A stretch of 64,000 nucleotides of DNA from GCA-003244245 sp036378735. Its GTDB lineage: Bacteria > Actinomycetota > Actinomycetes > Mycobacteriales > Pseudonocardiaceae. Of this stretch, positions 8,246-18,297 are shown piece after piece. The translations under genes were made by a program, and so were the position numbers. Under the pieces are notes generated by a model. The model worked only from the letters and a program-made list of their open reading frames with translations, was not told the DNA's origin and did no database searches. Numbering within the stretch: the stretch's first letter is position 1; every line of letters begins with the position of its first letter. Where the stretch lies: the NCBI GenBank assembly GCA_036378735.1, contig DASUVX010000144.1, positions 62,001 through 126,000 of the forward strand, read 5' to 3'.

Positions 8246-9025
8246 TTAGAACCGGGTGTGTTCCAGCCAGTGGTCCAGAACGCCCGCATCGCCGAGCACG
8301 GTGATGGGCGCTTCACCGGGTGCGACCCGGCGCATCATGACCAGCAGCAGGTCCACCACCGCGCCGCGCACCGCGACATCGCCTTTGAAGTGGCCATGCT
8401 CCCAGACCGGCCCTGAAGGAGTCCGGCGCACGATCCACTCCCCCGCCTCACCCAGCCCTGGGTCGGTCGAGTGCAGGTGCAAGATCTGGCCATCACCGCG
8501 CAGTTCGGCGAGTTCAGGCCGGAACTGCACGGCCTGCGGCAAACTGAGCAGGCTCAGCCACTCGGAGATCGCATCGGCAGCGAGATCGGCCTCCAGGGTG
8601 AACTCGCGGCCCAGCGCCAACTCGGCATCAGCCCGGTGCACGGCGGTTTCGTGTGCCATCCGGCGGCCCCAGAATCCGGCGCTCTGGTCGTCGGCCCAAC
8701 TCCATACCGGCGTCTGGGGACCCACCAACCGGATCGCCTCAACCAGCTCACCGGCACCGTCGAGCAGCCAGCTGTACAACTTGTCCGGGGCGGCTGGGGC
8801 ACTCGGGCTGGGCGTGTCGAAATCGGGCGCGGTGGTGAGGCGTCGACTGACGATCCCGGCCGCCCACCGATGGGCCCGGCCAACGTGCTCGACAAGTTGC
8901 CGCAACGTCCAGTCGGGGCAGGTCGGCACCGGCCGCGCCAAGTCGGCGTCGGCCAGCGACTCGGCCAGTAGCGCGGACTGGGCGGTCAGTGCGTCGAGGT
9001 AGCGATCGCTGTGCAGCGGTGCCAT
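8246..9025 (-). CDS. Maleylpyruvate isomerase family, mycothiol-dependent-type protein
   Basis: 259-residue protein with the mycothiol-dependent maleylpyruvate isomerase N-terminal fold (DinB-like helical bundle): MAPLHSDRYLDALTAQSALL, CPDWTLRQLVEHVGRAHRW with candidate metal ligands His47 and His52, and HETAVHRADAELALG further on. The C-terminal part (LVMMRRVAPGEAPITVLGD) is a sterol-carrier-like MDMPI C-domain. The real substrate of such proteins is usually unknown. The ATG at 9023-9025 matches the family N-terminus; the frame stays open upstream but is not conserved-looking. It is divergent from the methyltransferase gene across about 90 bases. Confidence 0.85.
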   Translation of the reverse strand: MAPLHSDRYLDALTAQSALLAESLADADLARPVPTCPDWTLRQLVEHVGRAHRWAAGIVSRRLTTAPDFDTPSPSAPAAPDKLYSWLLDGAGELVEAIRLVGPQTPVWSWADDQSAGFWGRRMAHETAVHRADAELALGREFTLEADLAADAISEWLSLLSLPQAVQFRPELAELRGDGQILHLHSTDPGLGEAGEWIVRRTPSGPVWEHGHFKGDVAVRGAVVDLLLVMMRRVAPGEAPITVLGDAGVLDHWLEHTRF

Positions 9026-9116
9026 CGGATGCCTTCCTGTGGTCGATTCAACTCGCAACTTACGCACCTGCAATTTTCGTAGTGCGGCGGCGCACCAGGT
9101 GGTGTGCACTGTGACC

Positions 9117-9800
9117 ATGGCTTCGCATCCTGCCTCGCATTCGCATGATCCAGTAGAACGCACACTCGGCGGGGGGCGAGGCGCGTTCTTCGCGGCGGCG
9201 CTGAGATCTCCACGCGAGGTCGGAACATTGCTACCTTCCGGACCTGAGCTGGCCCGGCGGCTGGCCGTGGTCGTACCTCGATCTGGCCGTCCGGGACGGC
9301 CGCCGGTGGTAGTGGAGGTGGGCGCCGGCGCCGGGGCGGTCACGGCCGCGATCGTGCAGCAGACAGACGAGGACGCGGTGGTTATCGCCGTCGAGAAGGA
9401 TGCTGAGCTCGCCGAGCGGTTGCGGGCCCGCCAGCTGGGTGTTCAGGTGGTCACCGCGGATGCCGTCACCCTGCCCGCCATTCTCGCCGACCACGGGCTG
9501 GACAGTGCCGATGTGATCGTCTCTGTACTGCCGTGGACCCTGTTCGGACCGCAGCAGCAGCGCGAGTTGCTGGCGATCTTCGCCGCTGCCCTGCAAGCCG
9601 ATGGGGTATTCACCGCCGCCGCCTACAGCTTGGGGTACTGGACGCCCGCGGCGCGCCGGTTCCGCCGCGAACTGGAGCGGTTCTTCGGCGAGGTGCTGCC
9701 CACCCGCACCATGTGGCGCCACCTGCCACCGGCGATGACCTACGTCTGCCGATGCCCGGGCCAGGTGGGTGACGGCCTCACCGTGGATCAGAGTCGATGA
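9117..9800 (+). CDS. Class I SAM-dependent methyltransferase (phospholipid N-methyltransferase-like)
   Basis: 227-residue Rossmann-fold methyltransferase. The SAM-binding motif I is VVVEVGAGAGAVTAAI; the acidic end of the next strand is VIAVEKDAEL; the motif IV region is ADVIVSVLPWTLFG. This layout and the GAFFAAALRSPREVGTLLPSG opening fit the phospholipid N-methyltransferase / rRNA-dimethylase-like group. The true substrate is unknown. Start ATG 9117; a GTG two codons earlier is possible. Its 3' end overlaps the 3' end of the convergent kinase gene by 23 bases, leaving no room for a separate terminator. Confidence 0.82.
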   Translation: MASHPASHSHDPVERTLGGGRGAFFAAALRSPREVGTLLPSGPELARRLAVVVPRSGRPGRPPVVVEVGAGAGAVTAAIVQQTDEDAVVIAVEKDAELAERLRARQLGVQVVTADAVTLPAILADHGLDSADVIVSVLPWTLFGPQQQRELLAIFAAALQADGVFTAAAYSLGYWTPAARRFRRELERFFGEVLPTRTMWRHLPPAMTYVCRCPGQVGDGLTVDQSR

Positions 9801-11355
9801 GCAGGTGACCATTCAAGCGGGTCACTCGTAGCACTCGCTTGGCGATCTGGTCGCTGCCCGCTTTGTGGTAGCTGACGTCGACTGGCACTTGCACCGAACC
9901 ATCGGGATTGTCCGTGACCCCGAAGGCGTTGGCAGCGCTGACGGAGGAATACTGGCTCCAATACGACTGGAAGTCCGATTCGCCGCCGAAAGTGGCTTGC
10001 GCGGTGGGTGACAGCAGTGCCCACGCCGAGCGCGCCTTGTCGAGACCGTTGTAGTAGTCGATCACGAGCTGCCCCGCGTCGCGCCAGGCGATCGACTGGG
10101 CATGATCCACACGCTCCACCTGCGGCTGCGGCCGTAGCGGGGCTACCGACGGTGCCGGCACCGACGAGGGAGCCACGGTGATCCCCGGTCCGGCGGAGTG
10201 CAGGGCCTGCTCTGACGGGGAACCCCGCGACAGCAGCGTGCCCACCCCGGCGAAGGCAAGCAGCACGACGATTGCTGCCGCAAGCCAGCCGGCGCGGCCG
10301 GGGCGCTGCGGTAGGCGCGGCGCAACCTTTCCCGCGGCCCATGCGGGTAGTGGCAATGCCAGTTCCGGAGCAGCACCGCCAATTGGCGTGGACGTTGGCA
10401 CCCGTTCTCTTGGCGGGCGCGCGTTTTCCTCGTCAGCGACGCCGGCTGGTGAGCCTTTGGTCACCAGGGTCGGCGGGAGTGCGGAGGGCCTGTTCACCCG
10501 GGCCGATTTAGTTACGGGGCTTGGCCTGGGTACCGGGCGAGTGGTCGGCGCCGCGGCCAGCTCCAGGCTGGCGCGGTGCATGTCGGGCCGCACTGCCGGG
10601 TCCGTGGCAAGCAGCTTCATCAGCACCGCGGACAGTGCACCCGCCTGCCGAGGCGGCATCACTTGCCCGTTGGCTACCGCGTGCAACAGCGCTAGCGGAT
10701 TGTCGCTGTCGCCGAAGGGACCTTGCCCTTCCAGTGCCGCGTACAGCGTCGCGCCGAGGGAGAACACATCCGATGCCGGAGTGGGCAGCTGCCCGCGGGC
10801 GACCTCCGGAGCCAGAAAGGCGGGCGTGCCGGCCATCATCCCGGTCTGGGTGACTGTGACATCGCCTACCGCGCGCGACACCCCGAAGTCGGTGATCTTG
10901 GCTGTGCCGTCGTCGGCGATCAGGATGTTGCCCGGCTTGACGTCCCGGTGCACGATCTGCGCCGCGTGCGCGGCAGCCAGCGCCGAGGCGATCTGCCTGC
11001 CGATCGAGGCGACTTCTGGCACCGGGAGGCAGTACCGCTCACCGAGCACCGCGGCGAGGCTGCGCGAGGGTAGGTACTCCATCACCAGGCATGGCTCACC
11101 GTCATGTTCGGCGACGTCGTAAACGACGATGGCGTTCGGATGCTGCAACCGCGCGGCGATACGCGCCTCACGCAATGCCCTAGCCCGCGCCTCGTCGGTC
11201 GCCCGGGGACTCAGCTCCGGCTGCAACAGCAGCTGTTTCACCGCCACCGGCCGCTGCAGCCGCTCGTCCATGGCCTGCCAGACGACCCCCATGCCGCCAC
11301 TGCCAATCCGCCCGAGCACCCGGTAGTGGCCGGCGATCAGCTGACCCGTGTCGAT
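9778..11355 (-). CDS. Transmembrane Ser/Thr protein kinase with NTF2-like outer domain; no canonical start codon
   Basis: Hanks-type kinase: glycine loop GRIGSGGMGVVW, catalytic lysine in RPVAVKQLLL, catalytic loop HRDVKPGN, DFG in KITDFGVSRA and APE in LAPEVA. A proline-rich linker follows, then one membrane span (WLAAAIVVLLAFAGVGTLL) and an extracellular domain of about 120 residues with SLE-free NTF2-like character (VIDYYNGLDKARSAWALLS). It is a paralogue of the kinase at 60630-62261. The paralogue begins VSDEGELIAGRYRL; here the matching DTGQLIAGHYRV is preceded in frame only by CAT and CCG and then a TGA at 11362-11364. No ATG, GTG or TTG precedes the glycine loop except GTG 11317-11319, which would trim the first strand. 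I extend to ATC 11353-11355, nine bases after GGGAG. Confidence 0.82.
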   Translation of the reverse strand: MDTGQLIAGHYRVLGRIGSGGMGVVWQAMDERLQRPVAVKQLLLQPELSPRATDEARARALREARIAARLQHPNAIVVYDVAEHDGEPCLVMEYLPSRSLAAVLGERYCLPVPEVASIGRQIASALAAAHAAQIVHRDVKPGNILIADDGTAKITDFGVSRAVGDVTVTQTGMMAGTPAFLAPEVARGQLPTPASDVFSLGATLYAALEGQGPFGDSDNPLALLHAVANGQVMPPRQAGALSAVLMKLLATDPAVRPDMHRASLELAAAPTTRPVPRPSPVTKSARVNRPSALPPTLVTKGSPAGVADEENARPPRERVPTSTPIGGAAPELALPLPAWAAGKVAPRLPQRPGRAGWLAAAIVVLLAFAGVGTLLSRGSPSEQALHSAGPGITVAPSSVPAPSVAPLRPQPQVERVDHAQSIAWRDAGQLVIDYYNGLDKARSAWALLSPTAQATFGGESDFQSYWSQYSSVSAANAFGVTDNPDGSVQVPVDVSYHKAGSDQIAKRVLRVTRLNGHLLIDSDPR

Positions 11356-11532
11356 ATGCGGTCACTCCCTTTAGTCTCCCCGCATGGGCGCCCAAACACT
11401 TCCCTCGTCACAGCGTCCCCGACCGAACTCAGGCTACCGCCCGGCAACCGGCTTGGCGCGCCAGCTTACTGAGCCCCCTCCTCGCCCCCGCCTAGCCCCA
11501 GATCGCGCGGCACCGGCACCATCGTGGGCATC

Positions 11533-14037
11533 ATGACCCTCACCGAAACTCTGCCCAGCCGTTGCGGGCCCGACGAACTGTTCGACGCTTTCGCCGGCTG
11601 GGTATTGGCCCAGGGGCTGGCCCTGTACCCGGCGCAGGAAGAAGCGTTGATCGAGATCGTCTCGGGGTCACATGTGATTTTGGCCACACCGACCGGCTCC
11701 GGAAAGAGTCTTGTCGCGACCGGCGCGCACGCTAGCGCGCTAGTGCAGGGCAGGCGAAGTTTCTATACCGCGCCGATCAAGGCGCTGGTGTCGGAGAAGT
11801 TCTTCGCGGCCTGTGACACCTTCGGTGCCGACCAGGTCGGGATGCTCACCGGTGACTCCAGCGTCAACGCCGAAGCGCCGATCATCTGCTGTACCGCAGA
11901 GGTGCTGGCCAATATGGCGCTGCGCGGCGGGCCGGATACCGACGTCGGCCTGGTCGTGATGGACGAGTTCCATTTCTACGCCGACCCGGATCGCGGCTGG
12001 GCGTGGCAGGTGCCGTTGCTCGAGCTTCGGCGGGCCCAGTTCCTGCTGATGTCGGCGACGCTGGGCGACGTCACCTTCTTCGAGCAGGACTTGACGCGCC
12101 GCACCGGCCGCCCTACCGCGGTGGTGCGCTCTGCCCAGCGGCCGGTTCCGCTGTATTTCCGGTACGTGACCACACCGCTGCACGAGACGCTGGAAGAACT
12201 GCTGGCCACCAACTCGGCACCGGTGTACGTGGTGCATTTCACCCAGGCCGCGGCTGCCGAGCAGGCACAGGCGCTGACCAGCATCAATGTCTGCAGCCGC
12301 GCCGAGAAAGACGCCATTGCCGAGTTGATCGGAAGGTTCCGGTTCACCGCCGGTTTCGGGCGCACGCTGTCGCGGCTGCTACGCCATGGAATCGGGGTAC
12401 ACCACGCGGGGATGCTGCCGCGGTATCGAAGGCTCGTGGAGCGGCTCGCCCAATCCGGCCTGTTGAAGATTGTGTGCGGCACGGACACCTTGGGGGTGGG
12501 CATCAACGTGCCGATCCGCACGGTGCTGCTCACCGCGCTGGCCAAATACGACGGGACCCGCACCCGTCATCTCACCGCTCGTGAGTTCCACCAGATCGCC
12601 GGCCGGGCCGGGCGAGCCGGCTACGACACCGCCGGGACCGTCGTCGTGCAGGCTCCCGAACATGTGGTGGATAACGCCAAGGCGGTGGCCAAGGCAGGCG
12701 ACGATCCCCGCAAGCGACGCAAGATCGTCCGCAAGAAGCCACCCGAGGGATCGGTGTCCTGGAGTGAGCGCACCTTCGAGCGGCTGGTCGCCGCCGAGCC
12801 CGAAGCGCTGGCATCAAGTTTTGCGGTGAGCCACGCGATGTTGCTCAACGTCGCCAACCGGCCCGGCGACGCGTTCGCGGCGATGCGCCATCTGCTCACC
12901 GACAACCACGAGGCTTGCCCCGCCCAGCGCCGGCTCATCCGAGCGGCCATCGCGATGTACCGCGCGCTGCTCGCCGCTGGTGTCGTCGAGCGGTTGCCGG
13001 TGCCCGACGAGCAGGGGCGCACGGTGCGGCTCACCGGAGATCTCCAGCTCGATTTCGCGCTCAACCAGGCGCTGTCCCCATTCGCGCTGGCTGCGATCGA
13101 GCTGCTGGACCCGGATTCGGCCGACTACCCGTTGGACGTCCTGTCGGTGTTCGAGGCCACCTTGGAGGATCCGCGGCAGGTGCTGGCCGCGCAACTGGCC
13201 AAGGCCAAGGGCGAGGCGGTAGCAGCGATGAAAGCCGACGGCATCGAGTACGAGGAGCGCATGCAGCTGCTCGAGGACATCAGCTACCCGATGCCGCTGG
13301 CTGATCTGCTTGATGCCGCGTTCGAGACCTACCGCCAAGGCCACCCGTGGGTCGCTGATCACCGGCTGTCTCCCAAGTCGGTGGCCCGGGATATCGCCGA
13401 GCGGGCGATGACGTTCACCGAGTACGTCGGGTTCTACGGCCTGGCTCGCTCCGAGGGCCTGATACTGCGCTACCTGGCCCACGCCTACCAGGCGCTGCGG
13501 CGCTCGGTGCCGGAAGACGCCAAGACCGAGCCGCTGCGTGACCTCGAGGAGTGGCTCGGGGAACTGGTCCGCCAGATCGACTCCAGCCTCCTGGAGGAAT
13601 GGGAGAAACTGCGTAACCCGCAGGAGCCGGAGACGGTGCCCACATTACTGGACGACCGTCCTGCGCCGGTGACGGCCAACGCGCGGGCCTTCCGAGTGCT
13701 GGTGCGTAATGCGCTGTTTCGCCGGGTGCAGCTGGCCGCTCGCCGGCAATGGGCGGAACTGGGCGCGCTCGATGCGGCTAGCGGCTGGGATGAGCAGGCT
13801 TGGCGGGACGCCGTGGAACCCTACTTCGACGAACACAGCGAGATCGGCACCGGAGCGGACGCTCGTGGCCCGCAGCTACTGATGATCGACTATCAGGCCG
13901 ACCGCTGGCTGGTGCGCCAAATTCTGGACGATCCAGCCGGCCACCATGATTGGGCCATCACCGCCGAGGTCGACCTGCGCGCCTCAGACGAAGCCGGTGT
14001 CGCCGTCGTGTGGGTAACCGCCGTCGGCCCGCAGTAA
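11533..14037 (+). CDS. DEAD/DEAH-box helicase with DUF3516 domain
   Basis: 834-residue superfamily 2 helicase, Ski2/Mtr4-like. Walker A is ATPTGSGKS (residues 51-59), Walker B is MDEFHFY (DEFH at 144-147), motif III is LLMSAT (171-176), and motif VI is QIAGRAGRAGY (near 355). The C-terminal half is the actinobacterial DUF3516 region, about 450 residues. Presumably an RNA or DNA remodelling enzyme; no direct evidence for the substrate. Start ATG 11533; a GTG three codons upstream (11524) is an alternative. It is divergent from the kinase with about 170 bases between them, where I see no further gene. Confidence 0.93.
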   Translation: MTLTETLPSRCGPDELFDAFAGWVLAQGLALYPAQEEALIEIVSGSHVILATPTGSGKSLVATGAHASALVQGRRSFYTAPIKALVSEKFFAACDTFGADQVGMLTGDSSVNAEAPIICCTAEVLANMALRGGPDTDVGLVVMDEFHFYADPDRGWAWQVPLLELRRAQFLLMSATLGDVTFFEQDLTRRTGRPTAVVRSAQRPVPLYFRYVTTPLHETLEELLATNSAPVYVVHFTQAAAAEQAQALTSINVCSRAEKDAIAELIGRFRFTAGFGRTLSRLLRHGIGVHHAGMLPRYRRLVERLAQSGLLKIVCGTDTLGVGINVPIRTVLLTALAKYDGTRTRHLTAREFHQIAGRAGRAGYDTAGTVVVQAPEHVVDNAKAVAKAGDDPRKRRKIVRKKPPEGSVSWSERTFERLVAAEPEALASSFAVSHAMLLNVANRPGDAFAAMRHLLTDNHEACPAQRRLIRAAIAMYRALLAAGVVERLPVPDEQGRTVRLTGDLQLDFALNQALSPFALAAIELLDPDSADYPLDVLSVFEATLEDPRQVLAAQLAKAKGEAVAAMKADGIEYEERMQLLEDISYPMPLADLLDAAFETYRQGHPWVADHRLSPKSVARDIAERAMTFTEYVGFYGLARSEGLILRYLAHAYQALRRSVPEDAKTEPLRDLEEWLGELVRQIDSSLLEEWEKLRNPQEPETVPTLLDDRPAPVTANARAFRVLVRNALFRRVQLAARRQWAELGALDAASGWDEQAWRDAVEPYFDEHSEIGTGADARGPQLLMIDYQADRWLVRQILDDPAGHHDWAITAEVDLRASDEAGVAVVWVTAVGPQ

Positions 14038-14043
14038 GAACTG

Positions 14044-14607
14044 TCAGGTCGGCTCGTTGCCCGGCTTCCATTTGATGCCGCAGCCCAGGCTGGGCACGTG
14101 CGGTTCGTCGACCGGCTTGCCGGCCAGCACCAGTTCCAGCGCCGCCCGCAGCGCTTGGCCGGTAACCGGGGAATCGTTGCGTGGCCGGGACTCATCGAAC
14201 TCGCCCCGGTAGGCGAGCTTGCGATCTGCGTCGTAGAGGAAGAAGTCCGGCGTGCACGCGGCCCGATAAGCCAATCCCACCTGCTGGCTGTCATCGAGCA
14301 GGTAGGGGAAGGCGAACCCGGCGCGATCGGCCTGTTCGGCCAACCCAGCTGGACCGTCGTCGGGATAGCGGTCGATGTCGTTGCTGCAGATCGCCACCGC
14401 GTCCACCTCACCGGCGTGTTCGGAGACGAACGCACCGAGCTGCCGTTCGATGTGCCGGACATAGGGACAGTGGTTGCACAGAAACATCACCAGCAGCGGT
14501 CGGCCGGCGGCAAAGCCGTCCGAACGAACGATCTGGCCGTCGAGAGACGGCAGCGCGAAAGGCGGCGCCGGGGTGCCGAGCGGGACCATGAATGAGCTCA
14601 CTGCCAT
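14044..14607 (-). CDS. Thioredoxin-like / AhpC-TSA family redoxin
   Basis: 187-residue cytoplasmic redoxin-fold protein. It starts VPLGTPAPPFALPSLDG, the usual AhpC/TSA entry, and carries the two-cysteine motif CNHC (Cys44, Cys47) in FLCNHCPYVRHIERQL. Then come AICSNDIDRYPDD and the cis-Pro region CTPDFFLYD near residue 117. The family is widespread and is probably a thiol oxidoreductase; the partner is unknown. No signal peptide is seen. Its end lies six bases from the helicase stop (convergent) and its start is divergent from the nitroreductase gene, with 72 bases between. Confidence 0.87.
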   Translation of the reverse strand: MAVSSFMVPLGTPAPPFALPSLDGQIVRSDGFAAGRPLLVMFLCNHCPYVRHIERQLGAFVSEHAGEVDAVAICSNDIDRYPDDGPAGLAEQADRAGFAFPYLLDDSQQVGLAYRAACTPDFFLYDADRKLAYRGEFDESRPRNDSPVTGQALRAALELVLAGKPVDEPHVPSLGCGIKWKPGNEPT

Positions 14608-14679
14608 ACCGCAAGTTTTCCATCAGCGGCGGTATTGAGCGGCTCCGGGCCGAAAGATCGGCCGGTAGGTTGACCACTC

Positions 14680-15369
14680 ATGGAGCTCTACGAGGTGATG
14701 CACACAACGCCGGCGACCCGGGTCTTCACCGACGAGGCGGTGCCGGATGCGGTGGTGTACCGCATCCTCGACCACGCGAGGTTCGCCCCCAGCGGGGGCA
14801 ACCGGCAGGGATGGCGTGTCGTCCTGCTCCGGGATCCCGCAATTCGACGCCAGATACGAGAGCTCTACAGCCTCGGTTTGCGTGAATACATGGCGCATGT
14901 CGATGCTGGCCTGGTGCCGTTCGCGCCGCGGGAGCACGGCCGCTGGAACGGGCCGGCGATCGATCTGGAGGCGGCCCGCTGGGTGCCGCGACCCAATGAC
15001 TTCGCTGACGCCCTGGACACGGTTCCGGTGTTGCTCCTGCTGATAGCCCAGCTTGGTTCGCTGGCCTGCGTCGACAATGGGCTGGGCCGGCAGAGCATCG
15101 TCGGTGGCGGGTCGATCTACCCGTTCGGGCACAACATTTTGCTGGCCGCCCGCAATGAAGGCCTCGGTGGCGTGCTGACCTCGGTGTTGGTCCGCCAGGA
15201 ACCAACCGTGCGCGAGTTGATCGGAATCCCCGACGACCACGCGATCGCCGGCCTGATCGCCCTGGGCCACCCGGTGCGGACGGTCCGCAAGCTGCGGCGC
15301 CGGCCCGTCGAACAGTTCACTACGGTAGATCGGTTCGACGGGCCTGGCTTCAATCCTGATCGGCCCTAG
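14680..15369 (+). CDS. Nitroreductase family protein
   Basis: 229-residue FMN-dependent oxidoreductase of the nitroreductase superfamily. Signature regions: ATRVFTDEAVPDAVVYRILDHARFAPSGGNRQGWRV at the N-terminus (written here only as the family's R-F and APSGGNRQ blocks), NILLAARNEGLGGVLTS in the middle, and IAGLIALGHP near the C-terminus. Likely NAD(P)H-dependent, substrate unknown. Close to the redoxin gene on the opposite strand; a joint redox role is only a guess. It ends 12 bases before the stop of the small convergent antitoxin-like gene. Confidence 0.88.
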   Translation: MELYEVMHTTPATRVFTDEAVPDAVVYRILDHARFAPSGGNRQGWRVVLLRDPAIRRQIRELYSLGLREYMAHVDAGLVPFAPREHGRWNGPAIDLEAARWVPRPNDFADALDTVPVLLLLIAQLGSLACVDNGLGRQSIVGGGSIYPFGHNILLAARNEGLGGVLTSVLVRQEPTVRELIGIPDDHAIAGLIALGHPVRTVRKLRRRPVEQFTTVDRFDGPGFNPDRP

Positions 15370-15381
15370 TGCTTGGCCGCG

Positions 15382-15579
15382 TCAGTCTTGCGCACCGCCC
15401 TGCAACTTGCGTACGACGCCGTCGATCTGGCCGTGCAACTTGCCCTTGGTGGCCTGATCGACGAGGCCGAGCGCCCCCGCTGCGATCTTGCCGGCCGCCT
15501 CGGGGTTGGCCTTCGCGAAACGGCGAGCGCCTTCCACCGCGCCCGCCAAAACCACCAGCTTCCCCAGCTTCCCCAGCAT
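15382..15579 (-). CDS. Small antitoxin-like protein (MT0933/Rv0909 family)
   Basis: 65-residue basic-to-neutral helical protein: MLGKLGKLVVLAGAVEG, then RRFAKANPEAAGKIA and a C-terminal HGQIDGVVRKLQ. This resembles the MT0933-type antitoxin family (Pfam 'antitoxin protein'), usually paired with an SRPBCC toxin in mycobacteria. The ATG at 15577-15579 is preceded by GGGAGG at good spacing. There is no toxin gene beside it; the nearest SRPBCC-fold gene is 7 kb away at 22832. So it may be solitary, or only a structural relative of the antitoxins. Confidence 0.72.
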   Translation of the reverse strand: MLGKLGKLVVLAGAVEGARRFAKANPEAAGKIAAGALGLVDQATKGKLHGQIDGVVRKLQGGAQD

Positions 15580-15694
15580 TGTTTCCTCCCTTTGGCCAGC
15601 CACAATCCCCACGCGATCATCGCGAAGTGGCGAGGATACCGCGACCGGATCGGGCCCGGGAGGATGGCCTGGAAAAGGCGGTCACAATCCCCCA

Positions 15695-15724
15695 GTCAGG
15701 ACATTTCCGTCAAGCTCTCCTGAC
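15695..15724 (-). terminator. Hairpin downstream of the Rv2175c-like gene
   Basis: A 7-bp perfect stem (GTCAGGA 15695-15701 with TCCTGAC 15718-15724) lies 13 bases beyond the stop codon of the gene at 15737-16114. There is no U-tract, as is common for actinobacterial terminators. The rest of the gap to 15579 shows nothing else. Confidence 0.5.
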
Positions 15725-15736
15725 ATGGATCGCCGG

Positions 15737-16114
15737 TCAGAATCCCATTGCCTGGGCGCGGCGCTTCACCTCTCGACCCCGATCGGTCCGCAATGCGCCG
15801 ATCGGGGTGCCGGGCAGCGAATCCTCTGCGGTGAACAGCCAACGCAGGATCTCCTCCGCCGAGTAGCCGGCATCACGCAGCAAGGTGATCGTGCCGGGCA
15901 GTCCCTTCACCACGGCGTTGCCGCTGAGAAACTCCGCAGGCACCACGGCTATGCCGTTGCGGCGGATGCCCAGCAGTTGACCGTCGCGCAGCATCTGGTG
16001 AACCCGGGTGACCGGCAGTCCTAGCCGCTGCGCCACATCGGGTAGCGGCAGCACCACCACCTCGGGATCGAGCACGTCCGGGGCGATAGGGAGATCGCTC
16101 ACAGTGGTCACCAT
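15737..16114 (-). CDS. DNA-binding protein, Rv2175c family (PknL partner)
   Basis: 125-residue protein with a winged helix-turn-helix: VAQRLGLPVTRVHQMLRDGQLLGIRRNG, reported here by its core VTRVHQMLRDG, followed by VVPAEFLSG and a C-terminal helical part with GYSAEEILRWLFT. It matches Rv2175c, a DNA-binding substrate of PknL in M. tuberculosis. Here it is divergent from pknL with about 70 bases between start codons, the same arrangement, which supports a kinase-substrate pair. The N-terminal tail has several Thr/Ser residues that could be phosphorylated; I cannot identify the site. Confidence 0.9.
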   Translation of the reverse strand: MVTTVSDLPIAPDVLDPEVVVLPLPDVAQRLGLPVTRVHQMLRDGQLLGIRRNGIAVVPAEFLSGNAVVKGLPGTITLLRDAGYSAEEILRWLFTAEDSLPGTPIGALRTDRGREVKRRAQAMGF

Positions 16115-16182
16115 GCCATACCCGCCAGCCGCAGCCCTTCCGCCGTTCGGGGAGCGCGCGGAGTCCGTACGATCCTCGGACT

Positions 16183-18219
<2,037 letters not shown>

Positions 18220-18233
18220 CTCGGCGCTGCTAC

Positions 18234-18295
18234 GCAGTCTGGATGCAGACTGCTGTTTTTCCGGGCCCGTAAACCGCAGTCTGCATCCAGACTGC
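18234..18295. repeat. Nested inverted repeat between pknL and aroG
   Basis: Two 20-base arms, 18234-18253 and 18276-18295, are perfectly complementary. Each arm is also a small palindrome (GCAGTCT-6 bases-AGACTGC), so the locus can form one long hairpin or two short ones. The first short hairpin is followed by TGTTTTT (18254-18260), a proper intrinsic terminator for pknL. The second arm ends two bases before the aroG stop codon, so on the minus strand it could terminate aroG. Confidence 0.9.
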
Positions 18296-18297
18296 GG

